Assembly: GCF_018325905.1 (NCBI RefSeq)
Contig: NZ_AP021901.1
Location: 4,836,001 to 4,900,000, forward strand
DNA length: 64,000 nt
Direction of reading: 5' to 3'
Source: Pseudomonas sp. St316
GTDB lineage: Bacteria; Pseudomonadota; Gammaproteobacteria; Pseudomonadales; Pseudomonadaceae
Shown here: positions 50,839 through 60,405 of the stretch, in pieces
How positions within the stretch are numbered: position 1 is the first letter of the stretch
Layout: every line of letters starts with the position of its first letter
The notes under the pieces: model-generated
What the model saw: only the letters and a program-made list of their open reading frames with translations
Told to the model about the DNA's origin: nothing
Database searches by the model: none
Translations under genes and position numbers: made by a program

Positions 50839-51537
50839 ATGAGCAACGTCGACCACGCCGAAATCGCCAAATTCGAAGCCCTGGCCCATCGCTGGTGGGA
50901 CCGTGAAAGCGAATTCAAACCCCTGCACGACATCAATCCGCTGCGGGTCAACTGGATTGACGAACGGGTCAACCTGGCAGGCAAGAAGGTGCTCGACGTC
51001 GGTTGCGGCGGCGGCATCCTCAGCGAAGCCATGGCCCAGCGCGGGGCGACGGTGATGGGCATCGACATGGGCGAAGCGCCACTGGCGGTTGCACAACTGC
51101 ATCAGCTGGAGTCAGGCGTCAGCGTGGAATACCGGCAGACCACCGCCGAAGCCCTGGCCGAAGAAATGCCCGGGCAATTCGACGTGGTCACCTGCCTGGA
51201 AATGCTCGAGCACGTGCCAGACCCGTCATCGGTCATCCGCGCCTGTTTCCGCATGGTCAAGCCCGGCGGCCAGGTGTTCTTCTCCACGATCAACCGCAAC
51301 CCGAAGGCCTATCTGTTCGCCATCGTCGGCGCCGAATACATCATGAAGCTGCTGCCTCGCGGCACTCACGACTTCAAGAAATTCATCCGCCCCTCCGAGC
51401 TGGGCGCCTGGAGCCGTGCGGCCGGGCTGACCGTCAAGGACATCATTGGCCTGACTTACAACCCGCTGACCAAGCACTACAAACTGGCGGCCGACGTTGA
51501 CGTCAACTACATGATCCAGACCCTGCGCGAGGAGTAA
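50839..51537 (+). CDS. ubiG: Ubiquinone biosynthesis O-methyltransferase UbiG
   Basis: SAM-dependent enzyme for both O-methylations of ubiquinone. 232 residues: [20 protein letters not shown] at the start, SAM loop [31 protein letters not shown] and [19 protein letters not shown]. It comes 61 bp after the deaminase gene and 4 bp before mupP, so they are probably one transcript. Confidence 0.96.
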   Translation: MSNVDHAEIAKFEALAHRWWDRESEFKPLHDINPLRVNWIDERVNLAGKKVLDVGCGGGILSEAMAQRGATVMGIDMGEAPLAVAQLHQLESGVSVEYRQTTAEALAEEMPGQFDVVTCLEMLEHVPDPSSVIRACFRMVKPGGQVFFSTINRNPKAYLFAIVGAEYIMKLLPRGTHDFKKFIRPSELGAWSRAAGLTVKDIIGLTYNPLTKHYKLAADVDVNYMIQTLREE

Positions 51538-51541
51538 GTCG

Positions 51542-52212
51542 ATGCGTCTCAAAGCGGTTCTCTTCGACATGGACGGCACGCTGCTCGACACCGCGCCGGA
51601 TTTCATCGCCATCTGCCAGGCCATGCGCGCCGACCGTGGCTTGCCACCGATGAACACGCAGCACATTCGCGACGAGATTTCCGGCGGTGCCCGGGCGATG
51701 GTCGCGGTGACCTTTTCCATGGACCCGGAATCGCCGGGGTTCGAGGAGCTGCGCCAGGAATTCCTCGACCGCTACCTCAAGGGTTGCGCGGTCCACAGCC
51801 GCTTGTTCGAAGGCATGGCCGAGGTGCTGGCCGATATCGAAGCGGCCAACCTGATCTGGGGCGTGGTCACCAACAAACCGGTGCGCTTCGCCGAACCGAT
51901 CATGCAGCAACTGGGCCTGGCCGAACGCTCGAAAGTGCTGATCTGCCCTGACCACGTGAAAAACAGCAAGCCAGACCCGGAACCGCTGACCCTGGCGTGC
52001 AAGCTGCTCGACCTGGACCCGGCCAGCGTGCTGTTCGTGGGTGATGACCTGCGGGACATCGAGTCCGGTCGCAGCGCCGGCACCAAGACCTGCGCGGTGA
52101 CCTATGGCTACATCCACCCGGACGACAACCCCGGCACTGGGGCGCGGATGTGGTGATCGATCATCCATCAGCGCTGCGAGCAGTGCTGGATAACGCGTTG
52201 TGCAGTTGCTGA
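51542..52212 (+). pseudogene. mupP: N-acetylmuramic acid 6-phosphate phosphatase MupP, frameshifted near the 3' end
   Basis: HAD phosphatase of the Pseudomonas cell-wall recycling route (MurNAc-6-P to MurNAc, feeding AmgK/MurU). [14 protein letters not shown], then [21 protein letters not shown] and [16 protein letters not shown] are all intact. The frame as written stops at 52156 after [12 protein letters not shown], 204 residues. Reading one frame over from about 52133 gives [20 protein letters not shown] and a stop at 52210-52212, the family's normal end. One base is missing where GCGCAC would be expected and GGCAC is found. All catalytic motifs precede the break, so partial function is possible; a sequencing error is equally possible. 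Confidence 0.85.
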
Positions 52213-52241
52213 TTCGACTGTTCTTGTTGTGAAGGGATTTA

Positions 52242-52327
52242 TGTGGGAGCAAGGCTTACCCGCGATGAAGGCAATGCGGTCTTTCAGAATCAAGGTGCCT
52301 GTTCGCGAGCAAGCTTTGCTCCCACAG
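52242..52327. repeat. REP palindrome pair between mupP and yciK
   Basis: ATGTGGGAGCAAGGCTTACC and the inverted GCGAGCAAGCTTTGCTCCCA flank about 45 bp. A degenerate half of the GTGGCGAGGG family follows at about 52340-52372. Confidence 0.85.
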
Positions 52328-52403
52328 CCGGCTCTGACATAGCAGGGATCAGTTCCCTCGCCACAACCGCTTCTGCCAACAAATTGATTTGTTGAGGTTT
52401 TTT

Positions 52404-53144
52404 ATGTTTGATTATTCCGCCCGCCCCGACCTGCTCAATGGCCGGGTGATTCTGGTCACTGGCGCCGGCCGCGGTATCGGTGCCGCTGCGGCGAAAGCCT
52501 ACGCCGCCCATGGCGCCACCGTGCTGCTGCTGGGCAAGACCGAAGCCAACCTGACCCAGGTCTACGATGAAATCGAAGCGGCCGGTCATCCGCAGCCTGC
52601 GGTGATCCCGTTCAACCTCGAAACCGCGCTGCCTCATCAGTACGATGAACTGGCAGCCATGATCGAAACCGAGTTCGGTCATCTGGACGGTCTGCTGCAC
52701 AACGCCTCGATCATCGGCCCGCGTACCCCCCTGGAACAATTGTCCGGTGAGAACTTCATGCGGGTGATGCACGTCAACGTCAACGCGATGTTCATGCTCA
52801 CCAGCACCTTGCTGCCGCTGCTCAAGCTGTCCAAGGATGCGTCCGTGGTGTTCACCTCCAGCAGCGTCGGGCGCAAGGGCCGGGCGTACTGGGGCGCCTA
52901 TGGCGTGTCCAAGTTCGCCACCGAGGGGCTGATGCAGACCTTGGCCGACGAAGTCGACACCGTCGCCGCCGTACGCGCCAACAGCATCAACCCCGGCGCC
53001 ACCCGCACCAGCATGCGCGCCCAGGCCTATCCGGGGGAAAACCCGCTCAACAATCCGACGCCCGAGGAGATCATGCCGGTCTACCTGTACCTCATGGGCC
53101 CGGACAGCACCGGCGTCAACGGCCAGGCGCTCAACGCGCAATAG
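52404..53144 (+). CDS. yciK: YciK-type short-chain dehydrogenase
   Basis: SDR oxidoreductase of 246 residues with TGAGRGIGAAAAKAYAAHGA, the NAG-like HNASIIGPR and active site SSSVGRKG...YGVSK. The sequence matches the YciK subgroup, whose substrate is not known. The ATG at 52404 has GAGG nine bases upstream; an ATG five codons earlier is less well placed. It ends in a strong hairpin downstream. Confidence 0.9.
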   Translation: MFDYSARPDLLNGRVILVTGAGRGIGAAAAKAYAAHGATVLLLGKTEANLTQVYDEIEAAGHPQPAVIPFNLETALPHQYDELAAMIETEFGHLDGLLHNASIIGPRTPLEQLSGENFMRVMHVNVNAMFMLTSTLLPLLKLSKDASVVFTSSSVGRKGRAYWGAYGVSKFATEGLMQTLADEVDTVAAVRANSINPGATRTSMRAQAYPGENPLNNPTPEEIMPVYLYLMGPDSTGVNGQALNAQ

Positions 53145-53498
53145 TGAACCCAGCCCCTGTCGCGACGTTTTACCGTCACGACAGGGGCCTTGGCTCGATG
53201 CCCAGCAAGGCGAACCGCCAACTCCACGTCGCCAGGACTGCCGCATCTTTCTGGCAATCCATTGATTTTCAATCGATTTTTATTGAAGTGAACCGAATGG
53301 CACGACTTTCGCTCTAAATATCCTCAAACATGCCATGTTCGGCAAGTAATGGACGTTGAGACGAGACTTATGCCTGCCAGGGAAAGCAGACTAAACTCAA
53401 ATCAGTGTCCTACGGGACTGAAGGACCAGTACGACGTGCAGCCCAAAGCCGCCACACCCAACCTGCCAGGACAGATTTAGCTTAGGTGCTAACGCCAT
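53145..53498. other. Intergenic region yciK / diguanylate cyclase
   Basis: These 354 bp start with a strong hairpin (53153-53189, GCCCCTGTCG paired with CGACAGGGGC) but without a T run, a possible end of the yciK message. The rest holds the untranslated leader of the cyclase gene, of which the last 100 bp are GC-rich and may fold. No gene was seen. Confidence 0.6.
53153..53189 (+). terminator. Hairpin after yciK
   Basis: GCCCCTGTCGCGACG and CGTCACGACAGGGGC pair with one bulged mismatch around TTTTAC-like loop bases. There is no T stretch, so it is only a possible terminator or RNA-stabilising stem. Confidence 0.5.
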
Positions 53499-54425
53499 AT
53501 GAAAACGCCCACCCAGATCAACGCGATTGACTTCGACAGCGCCAAATTGCAGCGTCTGGGCCTTGGCCAGCCATCGCCGCTCGCGGCACGCTCCGTCAGT
53601 CTTTCGCAATTGCGCCAGCAACTGAACCAGCAGCTGCAGACCAGCCTGGAGCCACAGCGAATCCTCGGCTTGTTTTTCCGGGAAATCCAGCGGCTGGTGC
53701 CCATGGATGCGCTGGCCTACCAGCACAAAGCCAGTGATCTGCGCCTGGAGTTCGGGCAACGCGGACATCACACCCTCAGCTATAACCTCAGCCATGAAGG
53801 CGAACACCTGGGTGAACTGATATTCCGTCGTAACCAGCGCTTCACTGAAGCGGAACAGAGCGACCTTGAATCCATCATGTCGACGCTGCTGTATCCACTG
53901 CGCAACGCCCTGCTCTATCGCGCCGCCACCCAGAGCGCCCTGCGCGATCCGCTGACCGGTACTGGCAACCGCATTGCCATGGACCAGACGCTGATGCGTG
54001 AAATCGACATGGCCAAGCGTCATTCGCAACCCTTATCGGTGCTGATGCTCGACATCGACCATTTCAAGCGCATCAACGATAGCCATGGTCACGGCGTTGG
54101 CGATGAAGTGCTCAAGGCCGTGGCTGAGTCGATCAAGAGCCAACTGCGCAACGTGGACATGGTGTTCAGGTTCGGTGGTGAAGAGTTTCTGATCCTGCTG
54201 GCCAATACCAGCCGGGATGCTGCGGCCATGGTCGGAGAACGACTGCGTTACGCCGCCCAGGCCCAGGATTACTTCGCCGCAGGCACACGGATCGAGCTGA
54301 CGGTCAGCCTGGGCTGCGCCACCCTGCTGCCGGGGGAATCCTCGGAAAGCCTGCTGCGCAGGGCCGACAGCGCGCTGTACGTGGCCAAGCGCGAAGGCCG
54401 CAATCGCCTGGCGATGGCAGGTTGA
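53499..54425 (+). CDS. Diguanylate cyclase (GGDEF domain)
   Basis: A cytosolic 308-residue protein. Residues about 30-145 form a GAF-like sensor region of unknown ligand. The cyclase domain begins at DPLTGTGNRIAMDQ, has LMLDIDHFKRINDSHGHGVG and the active-site FRFGGEEFLILL (GGEEF), so it should make c-di-GMP. No RxxD inhibitory site precedes GGEEF at the usual distance (residues there are LRNVD). The C-terminal YVAKREGRNRL is standard. P. aeruginosa has a similar stand-alone cyclase in this gene neighbourhood (PA3177, from memory). Confidence 0.93.
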   Translation: MKTPTQINAIDFDSAKLQRLGLGQPSPLAARSVSLSQLRQQLNQQLQTSLEPQRILGLFFREIQRLVPMDALAYQHKASDLRLEFGQRGHHTLSYNLSHEGEHLGELIFRRNQRFTEAEQSDLESIMSTLLYPLRNALLYRAATQSALRDPLTGTGNRIAMDQTLMREIDMAKRHSQPLSVLMLDIDHFKRINDSHGHGVGDEVLKAVAESIKSQLRNVDMVFRFGGEEFLILLANTSRDAAAMVGERLRYAAQAQDYFAAGTRIELTVSLGCATLLPGESSESLLRRADSALYVAKREGRNRLAMAG

Positions 54426-54433
54426 AATAATTC

Positions 54434-55050
54434 CGGGAGCGAACTTGCTCTCGATGACGGCGGCACAGCCGACATCTGCCCAAGCCGGCCCACTGCTATC
54501 GCGAGCAGGCTCGCTCCCACATGGGATTGGCGGCGGACCTGGATTTGGCAGTCACCCAAAACAACTGTGGGGAGCTTGCTCGCGATAGCGGTCTGGCAGT
54601 CAACCTCCCCGTCGACTATCAGACCTCTTCGCGAGCAAGCTCGCTCCCACATGGGATTGGCGGCGGACCTGGATTTGGCAGTCACCCAAAACAACTGTGG
54701 GAGCGAGCTTGCTCGCGATAGCGGTCTGGCAGTCAACCTCCCCGTCGACTATCAGACCTCTTCGCGAGCAGGCTCGCTCCCACATGGGATTGGCGCCGGA
54801 CCTGGATTGGGCAATCACCCAAAACAACTGTGGGAGCGAGCTTGCTCGCGATAGCGGTCTGGCAGTCAACCTCCCCGTCGACTATCAGACCTCTTCGCGA
54901 GCAAGCTCGCTCCCACATGGGGTTGGCGGCGGACCTGGATTTGGCAGTCACCCAAAACAACTGTGGGAGCGAGCTTGCTCGCGATAGCGGTCTGGCAGTC
55001 AACCTCCCCGTCGACTATCAGACCTCCTCGCGAGCAGGCTCGCTCCCACA
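54434..55050. repeat. Tandem array of four REP-pair units, period 133 bp
   Basis: The unit holds one REP (CTGTGGGAGCGAGCTTGCTC), a spacer GCGGTCTGGCAGTCAACCTC and on, an inverted REP (GCGAGCAAGCTCGCTCCCAC) and a second spacer (GGATTGGCGGCGGACCTGG...). REP starts lie at 54565, 54695, 54828 and 54961, i.e. distances 130, 133, 133; the first copy lost three bases in its core. A more divergent REP opens the array at 54434. Spacers are near identical, with a few changes (e.g. GGCGCCGG in unit 2-3). It is a BIME-like array between converging genes. Short frames inside it are not genes. Confidence 0.92.
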
Positions 55051-55080
55051 GGGGGGTGTGGCTATCTGTAGCGGTAGAAA

Positions 55081-55884
55081 TCAGCTCCCGGCCAGCGCCA
55101 GGCGCTCACGGGTGGAAGAAGATTTGCCCACGGACTCCGACTGTTCCAGCTGCATGCAACGCTCCAGGAACAGGTACATGTAGTCATAGCTCTTGCACAC
55201 AGCCTGGCGCAGCTCCGTTTGCAGGGCTTTGCTTGGGTTCATCCCCGCCAGCGTACAGATGATTTCCAGGGCTTCCCAAGGATGGGCATCGTCGTACTGG
55301 GCATGCATCTTCAGCCATTTCATCGCCCGCTTGCGGTCTTCCTCGGCGAAAGCGGCCGCGTAGACACCGCTGGAACACACCAGCGCCGACCACTCCCCCG
55401 TAGCCCCCTCAATGGCATAGTTGGTCGCGGCAATGGCCACGATCAGCGAATCCGAGGAACTGGTGTGCCAGCACCAGTGGCTCAAGGCATGCAGCTCAGG
55501 TGGCACCTGCTGGGCTTGCAGGTCTTCCAGGGTCACGCCATGGGCGGCGCTCCAGTTGACCCAGTAGTCGGCATGGTTGAGTTCGACACGAATGTTACGC
55601 ATCAGCCAGCGACGCGCCATGTCCTCGCCGGGGTGGCGGGCAAAGCGGGTCTTGGTGAGGTTCTGTGCCATGTATAAAGCGAACTGTTCGACGACCGGCC
55701 AACCACCAATGAGGTAGTGGCGCATGGTCCTGGCGCTGAGCTTGTTGTCGCGCATGCGCTGATACAGTTCGTGTTCGACAACCCGGCGCTTGCTCTCGCT
55801 GCAATCGGTAATGAGCTGCTGTGCCCATTTCGGATAGCTCGTGGCGTCCATGAGCGGGCCTGTTCGGTTGAATGTGTCGATCAC
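55081..55884 (-). CDS. TenA/PqqC-like (heme-oxygenase-like) putative metalloenzyme
   Basis: An all-helical 267-residue protein. LYQRMRDNKLSARTMRHYLI and YMAQNLTKTRFARHPGEDMA open the fold. The segments VELNHADYWVNW, YAIEGATGEWS and HAQYDDAHPWEAL supply an Glu/His set including H-x3-D-x2-H, the pattern of heme-oxygenase-like diiron oxidases (HDO group, e.g. UndA and SznF relatives). Annotators often call such genes 'TenA family transcriptional regulator'; I see no DNA-binding domain and none of the thiaminase Cys. Substrate unknown. GTG start with AAGGAG eight bases upstream. Confidence 0.72.
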   Translation of the reverse strand: MIDTFNRTGPLMDATSYPKWAQQLITDCSESKRRVVEHELYQRMRDNKLSARTMRHYLIGGWPVVEQFALYMAQNLTKTRFARHPGEDMARRWLMRNIRVELNHADYWVNWSAAHGVTLEDLQAQQVPPELHALSHWCWHTSSSDSLIVAIAATNYAIEGATGEWSALVCSSGVYAAAFAEEDRKRAMKWLKMHAQYDDAHPWEALEIICTLAGMNPSKALQTELRQAVCKSYDYMYLFLERCMQLEQSESVGKSSSTRERLALAGS

Positions 55885-55929
55885 TGTCGGGCTCCTTTTG
55901 ATTGTGATTTTCTTCGATCAACAAGAGGT

Positions 55930-58389
55930 TCAGCGGAACGTGCCGGGGGCCTTGAATAACAACGGCTGGGGCCGGGCCGGCCGACATTGCAACGTGTCGC
56001 AGGTAAACAATTGCGGGCGTTCGATCACATACCCCTGAGCGTAATCCACTCCTATTTCCAGCAATGCCTGCTCGATCTGGGCGGTTTCAACAAACTCGGC
56101 AATCGTGCGCTTACCCATGACGTGGCCGATGTGATTGATCACTTCGACCATTGCACGGTTAATCGGGTCGTCCAGCATATCCTTTACGAAACTCCCGTCG
56201 ATCTTCAGGAAGTCTACAGGTAAATGTTTCAGGTAAGCGAATGAAGACATTCCGGCGCAAAAGTCATCCAGCGAGAAGTAGCATCCCAAACTCTTGAGTT
56301 CATTGATAAAGCGGATCGCACTGCCCAAATTCGAAATAGCGCTGGTTTCTGTAATTTCAAAACAAATCATTTCTGGCGGAATCGAGTAGGCCGCAAACTG
56401 TTTACGCAGGAAATCGAGGAACGCCTGATCTCCTATAGTGGTGCCTGACAGATTGATCGCACACATCGCCATGGGCCCCTGTCGCGAATCGTTCAGGCAC
56501 TGGCGGATGATCTTGAAGACATTCTCCACCACCCAACGGTCCAGGGACGTCATCAGGCCATAGCGTTCCGCTGCGGGAATGAAGCTGTCCGGCAGGATCA
56601 TCCGACCGGCTTCATCATGCAGGCGCAGCAGGATTTCAATGTGCCCGCCACCGTGATCGCCCGGCCCCAGTGCAGCGATTTCCTGGGCATAGAGGCAGAA
56701 GCGATTTTCCTCCAGGGCCATGTGCAAGCGCTGGACCCAGGCCATTTCGCCAAAGCGCAGGGACAGCTCCGAGTCGTCGGCATGATAGACCTGGACCCGG
56801 TTGCGGCCCTTTTCCTTGGCCATGTAGCAGGCCATGTCGGCAGCCCGCAGGGACGCCTCCAGGGTGGTCGGCGTCTGGGCGATATGCACCAGGCCGATGC
56901 TCACGGTAGTCACGAACGGCCGGCCCTTCCAGACAAAGTGCAGGTTCTGCACGGTCTGGCGCAGCACTTCGGCAATCTTTTCCGCCGCTTCCGGCGAACA
57001 GTTCTCCAGCAAGATCCCGAACTCATCCCCGCCCAGCCGGGCCAAGGTGTCGTTTTCCCGCAGCCCGGATTGCAGCAAAGCGCAGATATGACGCAACAAT
57101 TCGTCACCCGCTGCATGACCGCAGGTGTCGTTGACCAGCTTGAACTGATCCAGATCGAGAAACATCAAGGCATGGCGCCCGATCTGGCGAGTGAGGTTGT
57201 ACAAGGCCTGTTCGAGGCGATACTCGAATTCCCGGCGGTTCGCCAGGCCAGTCAGGGCGTCATGGGTGGCCTGCCACGACAGGTTGGCGATGTATTGGCG
57301 TTCCTGGGTCATGTCATGCAACACCAGAACGGCGCCGCTGACCTTGCCCGCATGACGGATTGGCGCGCCCACCAGGGTGACCGACACGGTGCTGCCATCC
57401 AGCCGCTGGATCAGTTTGGAATGTTCGCTGGCACCGCTGAGCCGGCCGCTGAGGATGTGCTCGATCAGGGTCAGCCCCTCGGTCTGGGCATTGTCATCGA
57501 GCAAATTGAACAACGCGGCCAAGGGCAAGCCCGTGGCGTGTTCGGCTTTCCAATGGGTCATCGCTTCGGCAGCGGGGTTCATGTAGGCGATGGCCCCCTC
57601 GACGTCGGTGGTGATGACTCCGTCGCCAATCGATTGCAGGGTGATCTGCGCCCGCTCTTTCTCCATCTGCAGCGCATTGGCGAACACCTGCCGCTGGGCG
57701 AGTAGTTTATGGGTCCGCAACAACGCCAGGACGATCAACCCCAGGGCGGTGGCGAAATTGGTCACCAACAAGAGCCGCAGGATGAAACGCGAGCCTTCGC
57801 CCAGTGCGTCGCTGAACGCCTTGGCGGCCGGAGTGACGGAATCGTTGATCGCAAAGATCTGGGCCTTCCAGCCGCGGATATCCACCTCCGACGCCTGGCC
57901 TGCGGTAATGCTGTTGTGCATCTGCCGGGCGACGTTATCCAGTTCGATCAGGTAGCCGTCGCCCACCGTCCAGAGATCGATGGCTTCTTCCAGGTAACTG
58001 AAGTGGCGAAAATTGAGGTACAACCAGATCACGCTGGACACGTCGTCAGGATGGTTGCCACCTTGGAGAATCCCGGACCGTGCGGCTTCGAGATCCGGCG
58101 GTTCGCGGTCCAGCGCCACCCGCAGTTCATGGCCGCCCTCGGGTACGGCAATGGCTTGCTGGTATTTGCGGAAAATCGCCTCGTCGCGGCTGTCGGCGTA
58201 GAGGTTGAGGTAATAGATGGCGTCTTTCTGACCCTTGGACCAGAGACTCTCCCCCGCCACATAGCCGCGAACGGCGGACAGCACGTAAAGGCTGACGCCG
58301 CCAAGCAATGCCTGAAATAGCACGACGGCGATAAAGGGCCAGACGATGCCCAGCAGCCGTGGTGTTCCGAGAGTCTGCTTTCGCTTCAT
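55930..58389 (-). CDS. Membrane-bound PAS-GGDEF-EAL c-di-GMP protein
   Basis: An 819-residue protein: helix at about 11-33, periplasmic sensor region to about 200, second helix about 205-225, a PAS domain (LQSIGDGVITTDVEGAIAYM), then GGDEF (ARLGGDEFGILL) and EAL. In the EAL domain the signature reads HIEILLRL, and loop 6 reads LDDFCAGMSSFAYLK in place of DDFGTGYSS; N, E, D-D, K (FLKIDGSFV) and the final E and Q (IAEFVET, DYAQGYVI) are present. Both activities are thus possible. The ATG at 58389 gives the membrane helix directly; the longer frame to 58449 adds 20 residues. It ends 45 bp before the HDO-like gene start on the same strand. Confidence 0.9.
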   Translation of the reverse strand: MKRKQTLGTPRLLGIVWPFIAVVLFQALLGGVSLYVLSAVRGYVAGESLWSKGQKDAIYYLNLYADSRDEAIFRKYQQAIAVPEGGHELRVALDREPPDLEAARSGILQGGNHPDDVSSVIWLYLNFRHFSYLEEAIDLWTVGDGYLIELDNVARQMHNSITAGQASEVDIRGWKAQIFAINDSVTPAAKAFSDALGEGSRFILRLLLVTNFATALGLIVLALLRTHKLLAQRQVFANALQMEKERAQITLQSIGDGVITTDVEGAIAYMNPAAEAMTHWKAEHATGLPLAALFNLLDDNAQTEGLTLIEHILSGRLSGASEHSKLIQRLDGSTVSVTLVGAPIRHAGKVSGAVLVLHDMTQERQYIANLSWQATHDALTGLANRREFEYRLEQALYNLTRQIGRHALMFLDLDQFKLVNDTCGHAAGDELLRHICALLQSGLRENDTLARLGGDEFGILLENCSPEAAEKIAEVLRQTVQNLHFVWKGRPFVTTVSIGLVHIAQTPTTLEASLRAADMACYMAKEKGRNRVQVYHADDSELSLRFGEMAWVQRLHMALEENRFCLYAQEIAALGPGDHGGGHIEILLRLHDEAGRMILPDSFIPAAERYGLMTSLDRWVVENVFKIIRQCLNDSRQGPMAMCAINLSGTTIGDQAFLDFLRKQFAAYSIPPEMICFEITETSAISNLGSAIRFINELKSLGCYFSLDDFCAGMSSFAYLKHLPVDFLKIDGSFVKDMLDDPINRAMVEVINHIGHVMGKRTIAEFVETAQIEQALLEIGVDYAQGYVIERPQLFTCDTLQCRPARPQPLLFKAPGTFR

Positions 58390-58578
58390 GAGGTCCCTTG
58401 CACAGGTATTGCCGGACGAACACCCGCCAGAATTCCGCTCCTGACTCAATAGCCTAGGCTAGTTTTCAACCCTTCGAATGAATGGATGAACAGATCGACA
58501 GACTTTGCGTGGAATTCAGAAAAATCAGCGTGTTTGCCTGCTTTTTTCCGATACTAAGCGCAGAAAAGCACTGGAAAC

Positions 58579-60405
58579 TCAAGGCTGCTGAATCTGTTGC
58601 AAATGACCATAGAGTCGCGCGTACAGGCCACCTTCGGCAATCAGCTGCAAATGGTCACCGTCTTCGGCGATTTGCCCACCGTCGAACACCAATACTCGAT
58701 CGGCCTGCTTCACCGCCGAGAGCCGGTGGGCGATGATCAGCGTGGTGCGTGCGCTCAAAAAACGCGCCAATGCCTGGTGAAGGTTGTACTCGGTCGCAGC
58801 GTCCAGCGCCGAGGTGGCTTCGTCGAGAATCACCACCCGCGGGTTGGCCAATACCATGCGGGCGATGGCCAGCCGTTGACGCTGGCCGCCCGACAGCCGC
58901 ACCCCGGAACGCCCTACTACACTCTCCAGACCCTGGGGCAGCGCCCGTACGGTGGCATCGAGCTGGGCGATTTCCAGTGCCCGCCAGCAGTCGTCGTCAC
59001 TGCACTCACGGCCCATGGCGAGGTTGGCCCGCACCGTGTCGTTGAACAGCGCCGGATGTTGCAACACCACTGCAACATTCTCCCGGATGGTCTCCAGGCC
59101 GATCTCCTGTTGCGTGGCGCCACCGAAACGAATGCTGCCCGATTGTGGCGTGTACAGCCCCAGTAATAACTGCACCAGGGTGCTCTTGCCGCCGCCGCTG
59201 GCCCCGACGATAGCGACTTTCTCCCCCGGCGAGATGGACAGGTTCAACTGGTTGAGCACCAGTTCTTCACCGTAACCGAAACTCAACCCCTGAATCTCGA
59301 TGCCCACCGTGTCACGGCCCTTGAATGGATCGACGGTGCCGGTGTACTGGGGCTCGTCGGCCCGGGCCAGCAGTTCATTGATCCGGTTCAAGGCACCGCC
59401 GGCGGCGTAATAGGCGTACTGCAAGTTCAACAGTTGCTCGACCGGACCGATCATGAACCAGAGGTAGCTGAACACCGCCAACATCTGGCCGATGGACAGG
59501 TCGGAAAACACCACGGTGAGCATGGCCGCTGCGCGAAAAATATCGATGCCGAACTGGAACAGCAAACCACTGGCGCGGTTCGAGGCATCGGTTTTCCACT
59601 GCGAACTCACGGCGTAATCGCGGACCTCCTTGGCGCGCATCCCCAAGCGACCGAGGAAATAGCCCTGGCGGTTACCGGCGCGCACTTCCTGGATGGCGTC
59701 CAGGGTTTCGGTCAAGGCCTGGGTGAAGCGCGAGGTGCTGTCATTCTCCAGCTTCTTGAGGTGCTTGACCCGCTTGCCCAGCTGCACCGTGGCGTAGATC
59801 ACCAGCGGATTGAACAGCAGGATCAGCAGCGCCAGCTCCCAGTGCATCCACACCAGGATCCCGGCAGTGCCCACCAGGGTCAGCATCGCCACCAGGAAAC
59901 GACTGAGGGTCTCGCCGATGAACTTGTCCAGGGTGTCCAGGTCGGTGACCAGATGGGCCGCCACGGTGCCGCTACCCAGGCTTTCGTATTCGCCCAGGGA
60001 AATTCGCTTGAGACGCTCGATCAAGCGGATGCGAATGCGATAGACGATGTCTTTGGCCAAGCGGGCGAACAAGCGGGCCTGCACCACGTTGAACAGCAAT
60101 GCGCCACAGCGCAGGGTCAGGGTCACCAGCAACATCAGCCCGATGTAGCCGGCCGCGCGCTGCCAGCCCATGGGCAACGCCTGGTTCATGACTTTCAGAG
60201 CCGCATCGCCATGCCCCAGCAGAACTTCATCCACCAGCAACGGCAATAGCAACGGGATCGGTACGCTGCACAGCGTCGCCAGCACGGCCACGCCGTTGGC
60301 GATCCACAGGGCTTTTTTGTGCTTGAGGGCCAGGCGACGGATTTCCGCCCAACTCAACCGGTCGATGCGCCTTGAGGCCGACGCGTCTTGCGGCCGGTCA
60401 GACAC
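58579..60405 (-). CDS. ABC exporter, fused membrane and ATPase domains
   Basis: A half-transporter of 608 residues: six helices in about 25-310 (e.g. VAVLATLCSVPIPLLLPLLV) and an ATPase domain with Walker A VGASGGGKST, Q-loop VLQHPALF, signature RLSGGQRQRLAIAR, Walker B VVILDEATSALD and switch His IIAHRLSAV. It belongs with MsbA-like lipid or drug exporters; which substrate cannot be told. The GTG at 60405 overlaps the dsbA-like stop by eight bases; a TTG further on is unlikely. Confidence 0.87.
   Translation of the reverse strand: MSDRPQDASASRRIDRLSWAEIRRLALKHKKALWIANGVAVLATLCSVPIPLLLPLLVDEVLLGHGDAALKVMNQALPMGWQRAAGYIGLMLLVTLTLRCGALLFNVVQARLFARLAKDIVYRIRIRLIERLKRISLGEYESLGSGTVAAHLVTDLDTLDKFIGETLSRFLVAMLTLVGTAGILVWMHWELALLILLFNPLVIYATVQLGKRVKHLKKLENDSTSRFTQALTETLDAIQEVRAGNRQGYFLGRLGMRAKEVRDYAVSSQWKTDASNRASGLLFQFGIDIFRAAAMLTVVFSDLSIGQMLAVFSYLWFMIGPVEQLLNLQYAYYAAGGALNRINELLARADEPQYTGTVDPFKGRDTVGIEIQGLSFGYGEELVLNQLNLSISPGEKVAIVGASGGGKSTLVQLLLGLYTPQSGSIRFGGATQQEIGLETIRENVAVVLQHPALFNDTVRANLAMGRECSDDDCWRALEIAQLDATVRALPQGLESVVGRSGVRLSGGQRQRLAIARMVLANPRVVILDEATSALDAATEYNLHQALARFLSARTTLIIAHRLSAVKQADRVLVFDGGQIAEDGDHLQLIAEGGLYARLYGHLQQIQQP

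Noticed and set aside
54434..55050. Possible CRISPR array
   Set aside because: Repeats are palindromic, the 133-bp unit includes identical spacers, and there are no cas genes. It is a REP array.
54521..55183. Several 66-117-codon frames on both strands
   Set aside because: They translate the tandem REP units (the same peptide again and again) and have no ribosome sites of note.
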